From Chloroflexota bacterium (GTDB taxonomy: Bacteria; Chloroflexota; Limnocylindria; Limnocylindrales; CSP1-4): 8,891 nucleotides of DNA. Positions 1 to 5,766 of this stretch are shown one piece after another. Position 1 is the stretch's first letter. The number at the start of each line of letters is the position of its first letter. The position numbers and the translations under genes are program-made. Under the pieces are notes generated by a model. That model was not told the DNA's origin and searched no databases. It worked only from the letters and a program-made list of their open reading frames with translations. The stretch covers positions 1 to 8,891 of the forward strand of contig JAKAMV010000362.1 in NCBI GenBank assembly GCA_021812735.1. Reading direction: 5' to 3'.

Positions 1-1
1 G

Positions 2-490
2 GCCAACGGCAGCCGGCGCTTCCGTGCCCTCGTCCACCGCCAGGTGCAGTCGCTCGACTGGCTACGCGTGCCGGCGCGCTACGCGATCATCGCCGTGCGC
101 CACGGCCCCTTCCGCCGGGGGCCGGCCGCCGTGCCGACCGCCACCCGCGAATGGCCGAGGGTGCGGGCCGAGGTGGACGCCGGCCGGCCCTGCCTCGTCG
201 AGTTGATCCGGGTCGACGGGATGCGTCCCGGAGCGCTGGTCCAGAACCACCAGGTGCTCGCGTTCGCCTACACGGAGGACCACGCGGGCGGCGCCCTCCG
301 GGCCCGCCTGCGCGTCTACGACCCCAACCACCCGGACGCCGACGACGTCGCGCTCGAGCTGGAGGTGGCACGGGACGACAACCGCCCGCTGGCGCAGCGC
401 GTCAGCCTGCGCCAGACGACGAGTGAGCCGCTGCTGGGCTTCTTCCGGGGCCCGCTGCTCGACGACCGCCCTGTCGGCGCCTGGCGCTGA
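2..490 (+). CDS. C39/papain-like cysteine peptidase-fold protein, C-terminal part (5' end outside window)
   Basis: The frame is open from the left edge, reading ANGSRRF..., so the protein begins upstream; a GTG at 44 is internal and not a convincing start. About 162 residues are visible. Diagnostic features are an N-H-Q-V-L-A block, with the His codon at 248-250, followed about 25 residues later by V-Y-D-P-N-H-P (the DPN codons at 320-328). In the C39-like/papain-fold family this pair carries the catalytic His and the Asp/Asn. The catalytic Cys would lie in the missing N-terminal part, so activity cannot be judged. Before the motif, a stretch reading V-D-A-G-R-P-C-L-V-E-L-I-R matches the usual approach strand. 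The tail, with E-P-L-L-G-F-F, is also typical of these proteins. Its substrate is unknown. It is convergent with the secreted CWB2 protein. The fold assignment is fairly secure; the function as an active protease is inference. Confidence 0.72.
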   Translation, partial: ANGSRRFRALVHRQVQSLDWLRVPARYAIIAVRHGPFRRGPAAVPTATREWPRVRAEVDAGRPCLVELIRVDGMRPGALVQNHQVLAFAYTEDHAGGALRARLRVYDPNHPDADDVALELEVARDDNRPLAQRVSLRQTTSEPLLGFFRGPLLDDRPVGAWR

Positions 491-535
491 AGCCCGCCGA
501 TCCGGGCGATGGGGCGCGCCGGCCGGCGGCGTTGG

Positions 536-549
536 GTCCGGGCCCGGAC
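536..549. terminator. Perfect 14-bp palindrome between convergent genes, possible bidirectional terminator
   Basis: GTCCGGGCCCGGAC is self-complementary and lies 7 nt beyond the stop of the minus-strand CWB2 gene and 45 nt beyond the stop of the plus-strand peptidase-like gene. A weaker 5-bp stem (GCCCG/CGGGC, 492-507) sits beside it. Neither is followed by a T-tract, and the 14-mer would need to open a small loop to fold, so a terminator role is only suggested by position. In such GC-rich DNA, short palindromes also arise by chance. Confidence 0.25.
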
Positions 550-556
550 GCCGGGC

Positions 557-1738
557 TTACGGAATGCCCAGCGCCGCCGCCACGCCGTCCGACACGACGG
601 AGGAGCCGCCGAGGACGACGATCCTGCCGGGGCGGAGCCGACCGAGCTCGGCCGCGGTGGCGGGCGGGACGGAGTCCCGCGCGACGAGGAGGAGCGGGCC
701 GCCCTGGTCGGCGGCGGCCGGGCCGCCCGCGAGGGCGTCGGGGAAGCCGGCGCCGGTGGCCACGTAGGCCACGGGGACGCCCGGGGCGAACGCCGCGGCG
801 CTGACCGCCGCCGCCGTGGCGTAGCGGTCGCCGCCGGCGAGGCGGGCGACGGTGCCGGTGGTGAGCGGGACGCTCCTCGCCGACAGCACGTCATCGGTCG
901 TGGCGTTCAGGTTGCCGACGATCGAGCGGTAGTAGTCGCTGGTCGGGTGTTCGGGGTCGAGAACGCCGGCCGCACCACTAGTTCGCGCCGACGCGAAGTC
1001 GATCGCGTTGTTGTTGAAGTCGGGCATCGAGTGCCAGAGGTCGTAGAGCGACTCGTGCTGCGTGAAGAGCGCGTCGAGGTACGTCCCGGCTCCCATGTGC
1101 CCATCGGCGATAACGGCCGACGCCCCAGCGGCAAGGAACGCCGATGCGTAGTTGTCGGCCCGCTCCACGGCCACCGACTGCGAAGGCTGCGGATATCCGG
1201 GCTCCGAGTCACCCGACGCGTAGCAGAGGTTGTGGAGCAGGATCAGCGCGCCGGGCGCGAAGCTGAGGGTCTTGATGTACGGCTCGCCGTAGTAGACGCG
1301 GTTCGAATCGCCCTGGCCAGCGACCTTGTTCAGCCCGAACCCGTCCCTGGTCTTGAAGTAGGGGTCGTACGGGTACGGGCTCGGCCAGCCATTGCCGTGG
1401 CCGTGGTAGATCACCACCGCGGCGTCCTTGACGGCCGCCTGGACCGCCGCCCACGTGGCGTCGGGGCTGTAGATCTTCACGACGTTCGGGGTGTACTTGA
1501 GCGCCGTCGCGTACTCCGCGTCGGCGTACGCGCGATAGCTCGACGTCGTGCCCTCCGTGGCGCCCACGATGATCACCACCTTGGGGCTCGCGGAGGCGCT
1601 CGCCGCCCCGACCGCCGGCGTCGCCACGCCCTGTGCCCCCGAGATCACGCCCGGCGCTGCGGAGGCTTGCACGACGCCCATGGAAGTGGGGGCGAGGACG
1701 AGTAGGACGATCGCGGCTACGAAGCTGATCTTGCGCAT
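557..1738 (-). CDS. Secreted caspase-like (clan CD-type) domain protein with one C-terminal CWB2 cell-wall-binding repeat
   Basis: The start chosen is the ATG at 1738 (MRKIS..., 393 aa). It has GGAG at 1745-1748 with a 6-nt spacer and gives a compact signal peptide: R-K, then a hydrophobic run of about 15 residues, then A-S-A near residues 25-27. An ATG at 1753 would add five residues. After a low-complexity Ala/Gly/Val linker, a domain begins with K-V-V-I-I-V-G (about 53-59). It contains V-I-Y-H-G-H-G-N-G (His112/His114) and, about 58 residues later, N-L-C-Y-A-S-G (Cys172). This His-Gly...Cys layout is that of caspase/gingipain/CHAT-like folds. Residues about 299-390 form one CWB2 repeat: R-L-A-G-G-D-R-Y-A-T-A, then F-P-D-A-L-A-G, then V-V-L-G-G-S-S-V-V-S. 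CWB2 modules in clostridial surface proteins bind anionic cell-wall polymers and usually occur as three copies. The protein is probably exported and wall-associated; protease activity is inference. Confidence 0.8.
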   Translation of the reverse strand: MRKISFVAAIVLLVLAPTSMGVVQASAAPGVISGAQGVATPAVGAASASASPKVVIIVGATEGTTSSYRAYADAEYATALKYTPNVVKIYSPDATWAAVQAAVKDAAVVIYHGHGNGWPSPYPYDPYFKTRDGFGLNKVAGQGDSNRVYYGEPYIKTLSFAPGALILLHNLCYASGDSEPGYPQPSQSVAVERADNYASAFLAAGASAVIADGHMGAGTYLDALFTQHESLYDLWHSMPDFNNNAIDFASARTSGAAGVLDPEHPTSDYYRSIVGNLNATTDDVLSARSVPLTTGTVARLAGGDRYATAAAVSAAAFAPGVPVAYVATGAGFPDALAGGPAAADQGGPLLLVARDSVPPATAAELGRLRPGRIVVLGGSSVVSDGVAAALGIP

Positions 1739-1744
1739 CGAGGG

Positions 1745-1748
1745 CTCC
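1745..1748 (-). promoter_or_regulatory. Shine-Dalgarno GGAG deciding the CWB2-protein start
   Basis: GGAG on the minus strand stands 6 nt before the ATG at 1738. The competing ATG at 1753 has only a weak AGGT upstream. The site therefore favours the downstream start, which also gives the better signal peptide n-region. Confidence 0.5.
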
Positions 1749-1934
1749 GGCATCGGGGTGACCTGCCGCGCATCCAGGCTTGAGCACGGGGCCGTTCAGG
1801 GCTGTCGGTTGCATCCTCACAGATCAGAGCCGAGCGTGCCAGTCGGCGGATGGTCACAGGTCGCCCATGACCTCTTCGTCCGGGGGTGCAGGACGCCGAC
1901 GCGCCGGGACGCGCCAGCGGGTCAGAGGCGCGGG

Positions 1935-2462
1935 TCAGCGGGTCGCTGCCAGGCGCTGGCAGCGGTCGCGGCCAGCCCGAGCAGGTGCGGGCGCGGTCTC
2001 GAGTTCGGCGGCGATCTCGGCGGCCCATGCCCGGACCTGGCGCCGATCGGCGGGGATGGGCGAGGCGACGGCATCGGTCCCGTCGCCCGCCGCAACCGCC
2101 CCGAATGTGGCGACTCCCCGGGCGCCGATCACCCGCGCCACGGCCTCGACGGGGATCTCCTCGCCGGGCGCGGCGGCGCGCCTCCCGATCGGGCCCGAGC
2201 AGAAGAGCCACAGGTCGATCCCACGCAGGGCGGCAGCATGGCGCTCGATGAAGCCGCCGCCGTCCGAGGCACGGCTGGCCACGAACATCCCGCTGCCCAG
2301 GATCACCGCGCGGTAGGGCGCCAGATCCTCGATCTCGTCCTTGGACCGGCAGTCCACGACGAGGCCGTGGGCGCGCAAGACGCCCGTGATCTCCTCCGCG
2401 GTGCCGGCCGTGGATCCGGAGCGGCTGGAGAACGCCACGAGCACGCGCTGGCGGTTCACCAC
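1935..2462 (-). CDS. Flavodoxin-domain protein (HemG/protoporphyrinogen-oxidase-like flavodoxin family)
   Basis: The protein is 175 aa from a GTG at 2462, chosen because GAGGAG (2470-2475) lies 7 nt upstream; an adjacent in-frame GTG at 2459 is the alternative. Residues 7-26 read V-L-V-A-F-S-S-R-S-G-S-T-A-G-T-A-E-E-I. This is the beta1 strand plus the Ser/Thr-rich FMN-phosphate loop. Y50-R-A-V-I-L-G-S-G-M-F is the second flavin-side strand and loop. L84-W-L-F-C-S-G-P-I-G is the strand preceding the third FMN loop, typical of the flavodoxin group that includes menaquinone-dependent protoporphyrinogen dehydrogenase HemG. Length matches the family (about 160-180 aa), with a basic, Ala-rich tail after about residue 157. 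No transmembrane segment is visible. It lies 182 nt downstream of the GlcD-like FAD oxidase on the same strand. Whether it acts on protoporphyrinogen or as an electron carrier cannot be told; no other heme genes are present here. Confidence 0.82.
   Translation of the reverse strand: MVNRQRVLVAFSSRSGSTAGTAEEITGVLRAHGLVVDCRSKDEIEDLAPYRAVILGSGMFVASRASDGGGFIERHAAALRGIDLWLFCSGPIGRRAAAPGEEIPVEAVARVIGARGVATFGAVAAGDGTDAVASPIPADRRQVRAWAAEIAAELETAPAPARAGRDRCQRLAATR
1944..1964. terminator. Strong 9-bp stem / 3-nt loop hairpin at the 3' end of the flavodoxin gene
   Basis: CGCTGCCAG (1944-1952) and CTGGCAGCG (1956-1964) are perfect inverted repeats separated by GCG. The hairpin lies inside the last codons of the flavodoxin gene, ending 7 nt before its stop codon on the minus strand. 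There is no T-run after it. It may slow polymerase or protect the mRNA 3' end, but it also encodes protein and may be coincidental. Confidence 0.3.
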
Positions 2463-2469
2463 TGGACGA

Positions 2470-2475
2470 CTCCTC
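2470..2475 (-). promoter_or_regulatory. Shine-Dalgarno GAGGAG of the flavodoxin gene
   Basis: GAGGAG on the minus strand is 7 nt before the GTG at 2462 and 10 nt before the GTG at 2459. The spacing favours the first of the two tandem GTG codons as the start. Confidence 0.6.
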
Positions 2476-2644
2476 GCTGTGCGCGGATCGTCGACGCACC
2501 GGCCCACGGGTCGGGAGGGCCGTCGGGACCGACATCCGGGCCGCCCCGCCGAGTTGACCCGGGCCGCAGGGACCGGGCCATCGGTCACGGAGCGGACGGC
2601 CCGGGAATGACGGGCCGAGCGGCGGTTTGACGCCGTGGACGGGT

Positions 2645-4069
2645 TCAGGCCAGGACGCGGCCCGGGTTCAGGATGCCCCGGGGGTCGAGGGCGCGCTTGA
2701 CCGCGCGCATCACCTCGACCGCCGGCTCGCCCCGCTGGCGCACGAGCCAGTCGCGCCGAACTTCGCCGATACCGTGCTCGCCGGTGACGGTGCCGCCGAG
2801 CCCCAGTGTCGCCTCGAACAGCTCGGCACGCGCCGCGTACAGCCGTGCCGCCGCGGCGTCCTCGGGCTCGTCGCGGTCGAGCACGAACGTCGGGTGGAGG
2901 TTGCCGTCGCCGGCGTGCCCGAAGGTGCCCACCACGATCTCGTGGCGCGCCGCGATCTCCTCGATGGCGCGGAGGAGCTCCGGCACCCGGCTGCGCGGCA
3001 CGCCAACGTCCTCCATGCGCGCCACGCCCTGCTCCTCGAGGGCCCGGAAGGCGAGCCGCCGCCCCTCGCGCAGCCATTCGGCCTCCGTGGCGTCCTGGGC
3101 GCGCACCATGAGCCCGGCGCCGGCGGTCCTGCACGCGGTCTCGGCGGCGTCGACCTCCCCGACGGCGGCGGCCCCCGGCAGGTCCGACTCCACGAGCAGC
3201 ATCGCCGCCGCATCGCGGTCGAGGCCCAGCCGGTGCACGTCGTCCACGGCGCGGATCGTGACCTGGTCCATGAGCTCGAGCGTCACCGGCACGATCCCGG
3301 CCCGGATGATGCCCGCCACCGCCCTGCCGGACGCCTCGAGCGAGGGGAAGAAGGCGAGCAGCGTCGCCCGTGGCGGCGGGGCGGCGCGGAGCCGGAGGGT
3401 GGCCTCGGTGACGAGGCCGAGGGTCCCCTGGCTGCCCACGAGCAGCGGGATGAGACCGTATCCGGCGACGTCCTTGACGTTGCGGCCGCCGAGTCGCAGC
3501 ACGGTGCCGTCGGCCATCACCACCTCGAGGCCCAGGACGGCGTCGCGCGTGACGCCGTACTTGACACAGCACAGGCCTCCGGCGTTCGTGCCGAGGTTGC
3601 CGCCGATGGTGCAGGTCTCGTAGGAGGCGGGGTCGGGCGCGTAGAAGAGGCCCTCCGCGGCCACCGCCTTCTTGAGGTCCGCGTTGACCACGCCAGGCTG
3701 CGTCACGACGACCAGGTTCTCGTGGTCGATCTCGAGCACGCGGCTCATCCGCGTGAAGGCGATGGTAAGTGCGCCCTCGATCCCGGCGGCGCCGCCCGAG
3801 AGCCCCGTGCCGGCGCCGCGCGGCACGATCGGCACGTCGAACTGGCCGCACAGGCGGACCAGCTCCGCCACCTGCTCGGTGGTGTCCGGCAGGGCCACGG
3901 CGAGCGGGAGGCCGGTGGGCAGGTAGGCGGTCTCGTCCCGCCGGTACGACTCGCGATCCACCTCCTCGGACAGCAGCCTGAGGCCCGGCAGCCGGTCCGC
4001 GATCGCGCGGAGCAGCGCGGGTCCGTTACCGCGGGCGGGGACAGGGGCGGCGGCAGGGTCCGTGGCCAT
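2645..4069 (-). CDS. glcD: FAD-linked oxidase, GlcD / D-2-hydroxyacid dehydrogenase family
   Basis: The protein is 474 aa from the ATG at 4069 (MATDPAAAP...). Longer in-frame starts would run into the divergent gene, and the family begins here. The N-terminal half is a PCMH-type FAD-binding domain: P83-R-G-A-G-T-G-L-S-G-G-A contacts the FAD pyrophosphate, and G156-G-N-L-G-T-N-A-G-G and G195-R-N-V-K-D-V-A-G-Y follow. The C-terminal substrate domain has G384-H-A-G-D-G-N-L-H-P and E431-H-G-I-G. His385, His392 and Glu431 match the metal-binding His/His/Glu of D-2-hydroxyglutarate dehydrogenase, with His432 as the neighbouring catalytic His, so the enzyme looks intact. Family members oxidise D-lactate, glycolate or D-2-hydroxyglutarate to 2-oxoacids. 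The substrate is not readable from sequence. No glcE or glcF partner lies in the window; the next gene downstream is a flavodoxin. The symbol denotes family rather than proven glycolate specificity. Confidence 0.93.
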   Translation of the reverse strand: MATDPAAAPVPARGNGPALLRAIADRLPGLRLLSEEVDRESYRRDETAYLPTGLPLAVALPDTTEQVAELVRLCGQFDVPIVPRGAGTGLSGGAAGIEGALTIAFTRMSRVLEIDHENLVVVTQPGVVNADLKKAVAAEGLFYAPDPASYETCTIGGNLGTNAGGLCCVKYGVTRDAVLGLEVVMADGTVLRLGGRNVKDVAGYGLIPLLVGSQGTLGLVTEATLRLRAAPPPRATLLAFFPSLEASGRAVAGIIRAGIVPVTLELMDQVTIRAVDDVHRLGLDRDAAAMLLVESDLPGAAAVGEVDAAETACRTAGAGLMVRAQDATEAEWLREGRRLAFRALEEQGVARMEDVGVPRSRVPELLRAIEEIAARHEIVVGTFGHAGDGNLHPTFVLDRDEPEDAAAARLYAARAELFEATLGLGGTVTGEHGIGEVRRDWLVRQRGEPAVEVMRAVKRALDPRGILNPGRVLA

Positions 4070-4075
4070 GCGCGG

Positions 4076-4081
4076 AGTATG
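4076..4081 (-). promoter_or_regulatory. Candidate -10 (CATACT) for the GlcD-like gene, implying a leaderless mRNA
   Basis: CATACT on the minus strand matches the -10 consensus at four of six positions and ends 6 nt before the ATG at 4069. Transcription would then begin at or next to the start codon. No Shine-Dalgarno sequence is present there. A possible -35 (TTGCCT, 4101-4106) is 19 nt away, which is long. The stretch also stands out as AT-richer than its surroundings. Confidence 0.35.
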
Positions 4082-4148
4082 GCAAAACCGTCTGATCGGG
4101 AGGCAAGGGCGACGACCCGGAGCCGCCGCGCGATCCCGACCGCTGCAG

Positions 4149-4154
4149 TAGCGT
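4149..4154 (+). promoter_or_regulatory. Candidate -10 (TAGCGT) for the GNAT gene, implying a leaderless mRNA
   Basis: TAGCGT fits the TANNNT -10 pattern of high-GC bacteria and ends 6 nt before the ATG at 4161, with no Shine-Dalgarno sequence between. No recognisable -35 lies 17 nt upstream. The geometry is the same as for the divergent GlcD-like gene. Confidence 0.35.
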
Positions 4155-4160
4155 TCCGCC

Positions 4161-4757
4161 ATGACCACGCCGCATTCCCTCCGTCTCGCCACGCCCGCCG
4201 ACGGCGATGCCGTGGCCGCGATCTACGCGCCGTACGTGGCCGAGACCGCGATCTCGTTCGAGCAGGTCCCGCCGACCGGCCAGGTCATGGCGGGGCGCAT
4301 CGGCAAGGTCCTCGAGCGCTGTCCGTACGTCGTCGCCGAGGTGGACGGCGTCGTCCGCGCCTACGCGTATGCGGGACGGTTCCGCGACCGCGCGGCGTAC
4401 GACTGGACGTGCGAGTCGACCGTGTACGTCGACCGCTCGCTGCACCGCTCGGGACTCGGCCGGGCCACGATGGAGGCGGTCCTGCGCGTCGTCCGGCTGC
4501 AGGGCTTCCGGCTGGTGGTGGCGGGCGTGACGCCGCCCAACCCGGGATCGATCGGGCTGCACCGGGCGCTCGGCTTCCAGCCGGTGGGCACGTTCGAGGG
4601 CGTGGGCTGGAAGGGCGGGCAGTGGTGGGACGTGGGGTTCTACGAGCTCGAGCTGTTCCCCGCCGTCGACGGCGCCGAGCCGGCGCCCGTCCGTCCGCTG
4701 CCGGACCTGCTGGGAACCCCGGAGCTGGCCCGGGCCATCGCCGGGGAGGACGGGTAG
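4161..4757 (+). CDS. GNAT N-acetyltransferase, phosphinothricin acetyltransferase (PAT/Bar) type
   Basis: The protein is 198 aa from the ATG at 4161, predicted to be cytoplasmic. It transfers acetyl from acetyl-CoA to a small amine; relatives act on phosphinothricin, methionine sulfoximine/sulfone or similar amino acids. The family signature is clear. R8-L-A-T-P-A-D opens the fold, I21-Y-A-P-Y-V and I31-S-F-E-Q-V-P-P form the substrate-side segment, and A68-Y-A-Y-A-G-R-F precedes W82-T-C-E-S-T-V-Y-V, with Glu85 as the likely conserved acid. R96-S-G-L-G-R is the acetyl-CoA pyrophosphate loop. P126-N-P-G-S-I-G-L-H-R-A-L-G-F and W155-W-D-V are the C-terminal family motifs. The Pro/Ala-rich tail of about 30 residues (from about 168) is beyond the usual end. 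It is divergent from the GlcD-like gene and convergent with the DUF2236 gene, so it is probably monocistronic. Actual substrate and any resistance role are unknown. Confidence 0.92.
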   Translation: MTTPHSLRLATPADGDAVAAIYAPYVAETAISFEQVPPTGQVMAGRIGKVLERCPYVVAEVDGVVRAYAYAGRFRDRAAYDWTCESTVYVDRSLHRSGLGRATMEAVLRVVRLQGFRLVVAGVTPPNPGSIGLHRALGFQPVGTFEGVGWKGGQWWDVGFYELELFPAVDGAEPAPVRPLPDLLGTPELARAIAGEDG

Positions 4758-4765
4758 CCGCCTGC

Positions 4766-4793
4766 GGGCCGGCCGGCCCTCAGGCCGGGCCTG
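4766..4793. terminator. Two adjacent GC palindromes at a convergent gene junction, possible bidirectional terminator
   Basis: GGGCCGGCCGGCCC (4766-4779) is a perfect palindrome filling most of the 22-nt gap between the GNAT and DUF2236 stops. CAGGCC-G-GGCCTG (4781-4793) follows at once and overlaps the last codons of the DUF2236 gene. No T-tract follows on either strand. Position supports a transcription barrier; composition alone could also explain the repeats. Confidence 0.3.
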
Positions 4794-5766
4794 CCCTCCG
4801 CGCCACCCGTGCGTCCGCCGCGAGCGCCTGCGGGAACCACCGGACGCGAGTCGGGAACGCTGGACGCCAGGCGTGCCACATCGTGGTCAGCCAGGCGTCC
4901 AGCGCTCGCTCCCACGGCCCCCACGGCAGCCTGAGTTCCGCGCGCAGCGTCGGGGGCAGCAGCCCGACCGCCGGGACCAGCACGGGCGTGAGCGCCGATC
5001 TCGGCGCACGACGCAGGAGGGAGGCGACCGCGGGCGCTGCAGGCCCGAGCGCCCGCGCCACGGCTCCCCGCTCGACGACCGGGGCCAGTGGCGGGTGCAG
5101 GATGGCCAGCGCCAGGTCCCTCGAGACGTCGGTCGGGTGAACCGGCCCGTCGGGGCCGATCATTGAGGCCACATAGGCCTCGAACGCGTCAAGGTCGGCC
5201 GGCAGCCGGGCGTCGGGCACCCCGAAGCGCCGCCCCACCGCCAGCGTCTCGGCGTAGTAGCGCGACTTCCGGTCCCCGGTGACCGGCCCCAGCCACCGCT
5301 CCACCGTGACCAGCGTGGCCCATACGAGCGTGGCGTGGACCCACAGCGAGAGCTCCGGGTCGCGCGCCGTGTAGGCGGCCCCGAACCGCTCGGCCGCGGA
5401 GCGGTCCGACACCGTGCCGGCGACGGAGCGGTGGAGGGTGTTGAGCCGCTGGATCTCACCGCGCGCGGCCGGCCCCGACCCGTAGACGATCCTCAGGTAG
5501 GAGCGGAGGGTGCCGTCCAGCCGAGCCCAGGGGTCGGCCTTGAAGGTGGAGTGCTGCGCGACGCCCTCCGCCACGAGCGGGTGCGCCACCTGCAGCAGGA
5601 CCGCCATCGGTCCGGCGCCCAGCAGCAGGGCGGCCTCGCGGTTCAGCCGCCAGGCCTCCGATCGAGGGCCGTAGATGCCCTCGAGGTCGGCGCAGTCTCG
5701 CGTCGGCGGGTCGGCGGCGCCGGGTCCCGGGCCTAGCGGTCGCTCGGGCGTCGCCCCACCACCCAC
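4780..5766 (-). CDS. DUF2236 / MpaB-type oxygenase family protein
   Basis: The start chosen is the GTG at 5766 (328 aa). The frame is open further upstream to an ATG at 5886, but that would lie deep inside bioY and add a low-complexity Arg/Gly stretch; no start codon occurs between 5766 and the conserved region. The core begins at I31-Y-G-P-R-S-E-A-W-R-L-N-R-E-A-A-L-L-L-G. It continues with L57-L-Q-V-A-H-P-L-V-A-E-G-V-A-Q-H-S and D78-P-W-A-R-L, R107-L-N-x-L-H-x-x-V-x-G, then D136-P-E-L-S-L-W-V-H-A-T-L-V-W-A. These are the hallmarks of the DUF2236 family, which includes fungal MpaB and the haem-containing rubber oxygenase Lcp. Conserved His residues (62, 72, 112, 144) are present and could include haem ligands. 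No signal peptide is visible. Substrate is unknown. The 34-nt overlap with bioY suggests coupled translation. Confidence 0.85.
   Translation of the reverse strand: MGGGATPERPLGPGPGAADPPTRDCADLEGIYGPRSEAWRLNREAALLLGAGPMAVLLQVAHPLVAEGVAQHSTFKADPWARLDGTLRSYLRIVYGSGPAARGEIQRLNTLHRSVAGTVSDRSAAERFGAAYTARDPELSLWVHATLVWATLVTVERWLGPVTGDRKSRYYAETLAVGRRFGVPDARLPADLDAFEAYVASMIGPDGPVHPTDVSRDLALAILHPPLAPVVERGAVARALGPAAPAVASLLRRAPRSALTPVLVPAVGLLPPTLRAELRLPWGPWERALDAWLTTMWHAWRPAFPTRVRWFPQALAADARVARRAGPA

Noticed and set aside
509..1705. A 398-codon plus-strand frame opposite the CWB2 protein gene
   Set aside because: It is an antisense shadow. The minus strand carries the signal peptide and clear CWB2 motifs, while this frame is Arg/Gly/Val-rich with no recognisable domain.
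2463..2644. Possible extra small gene or promoter in the 182-nt gap between the GlcD-like and flavodoxin genes
   Set aside because: No frame with a supported start and plausible composition was seen. The only -35-like TTGACC is on the plus strand and leads to no gene. Only the flavodoxin SD is supported here.
1935..3851. A 638-codon open frame on the minus strand that would fuse a long Arg/Gly-rich region to the flavodoxin
   Set aside because: The first part is an out-of-frame shadow of the GlcD-like gene with no family motifs. Only the last 175 codons are real, and they have their own SD and GTG start at 2462.
4070..4192. N-terminal extension of the GlcD-like protein by 41 residues to an ATG at 4192
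   Set aside because: It would overlap the divergent GNAT gene and adds a Cys/Arg-rich segment unlike the family. The ATG at 4069 gives the expected length.
2627..5140. An 837-codon open frame on the plus strand
   Set aside because: It lies antisense to the GlcD-like gene and out of frame with the GNAT gene. Its Arg/Gly/His-rich composition is typical of high-GC antisense frames, and it crosses three well-supported genes.
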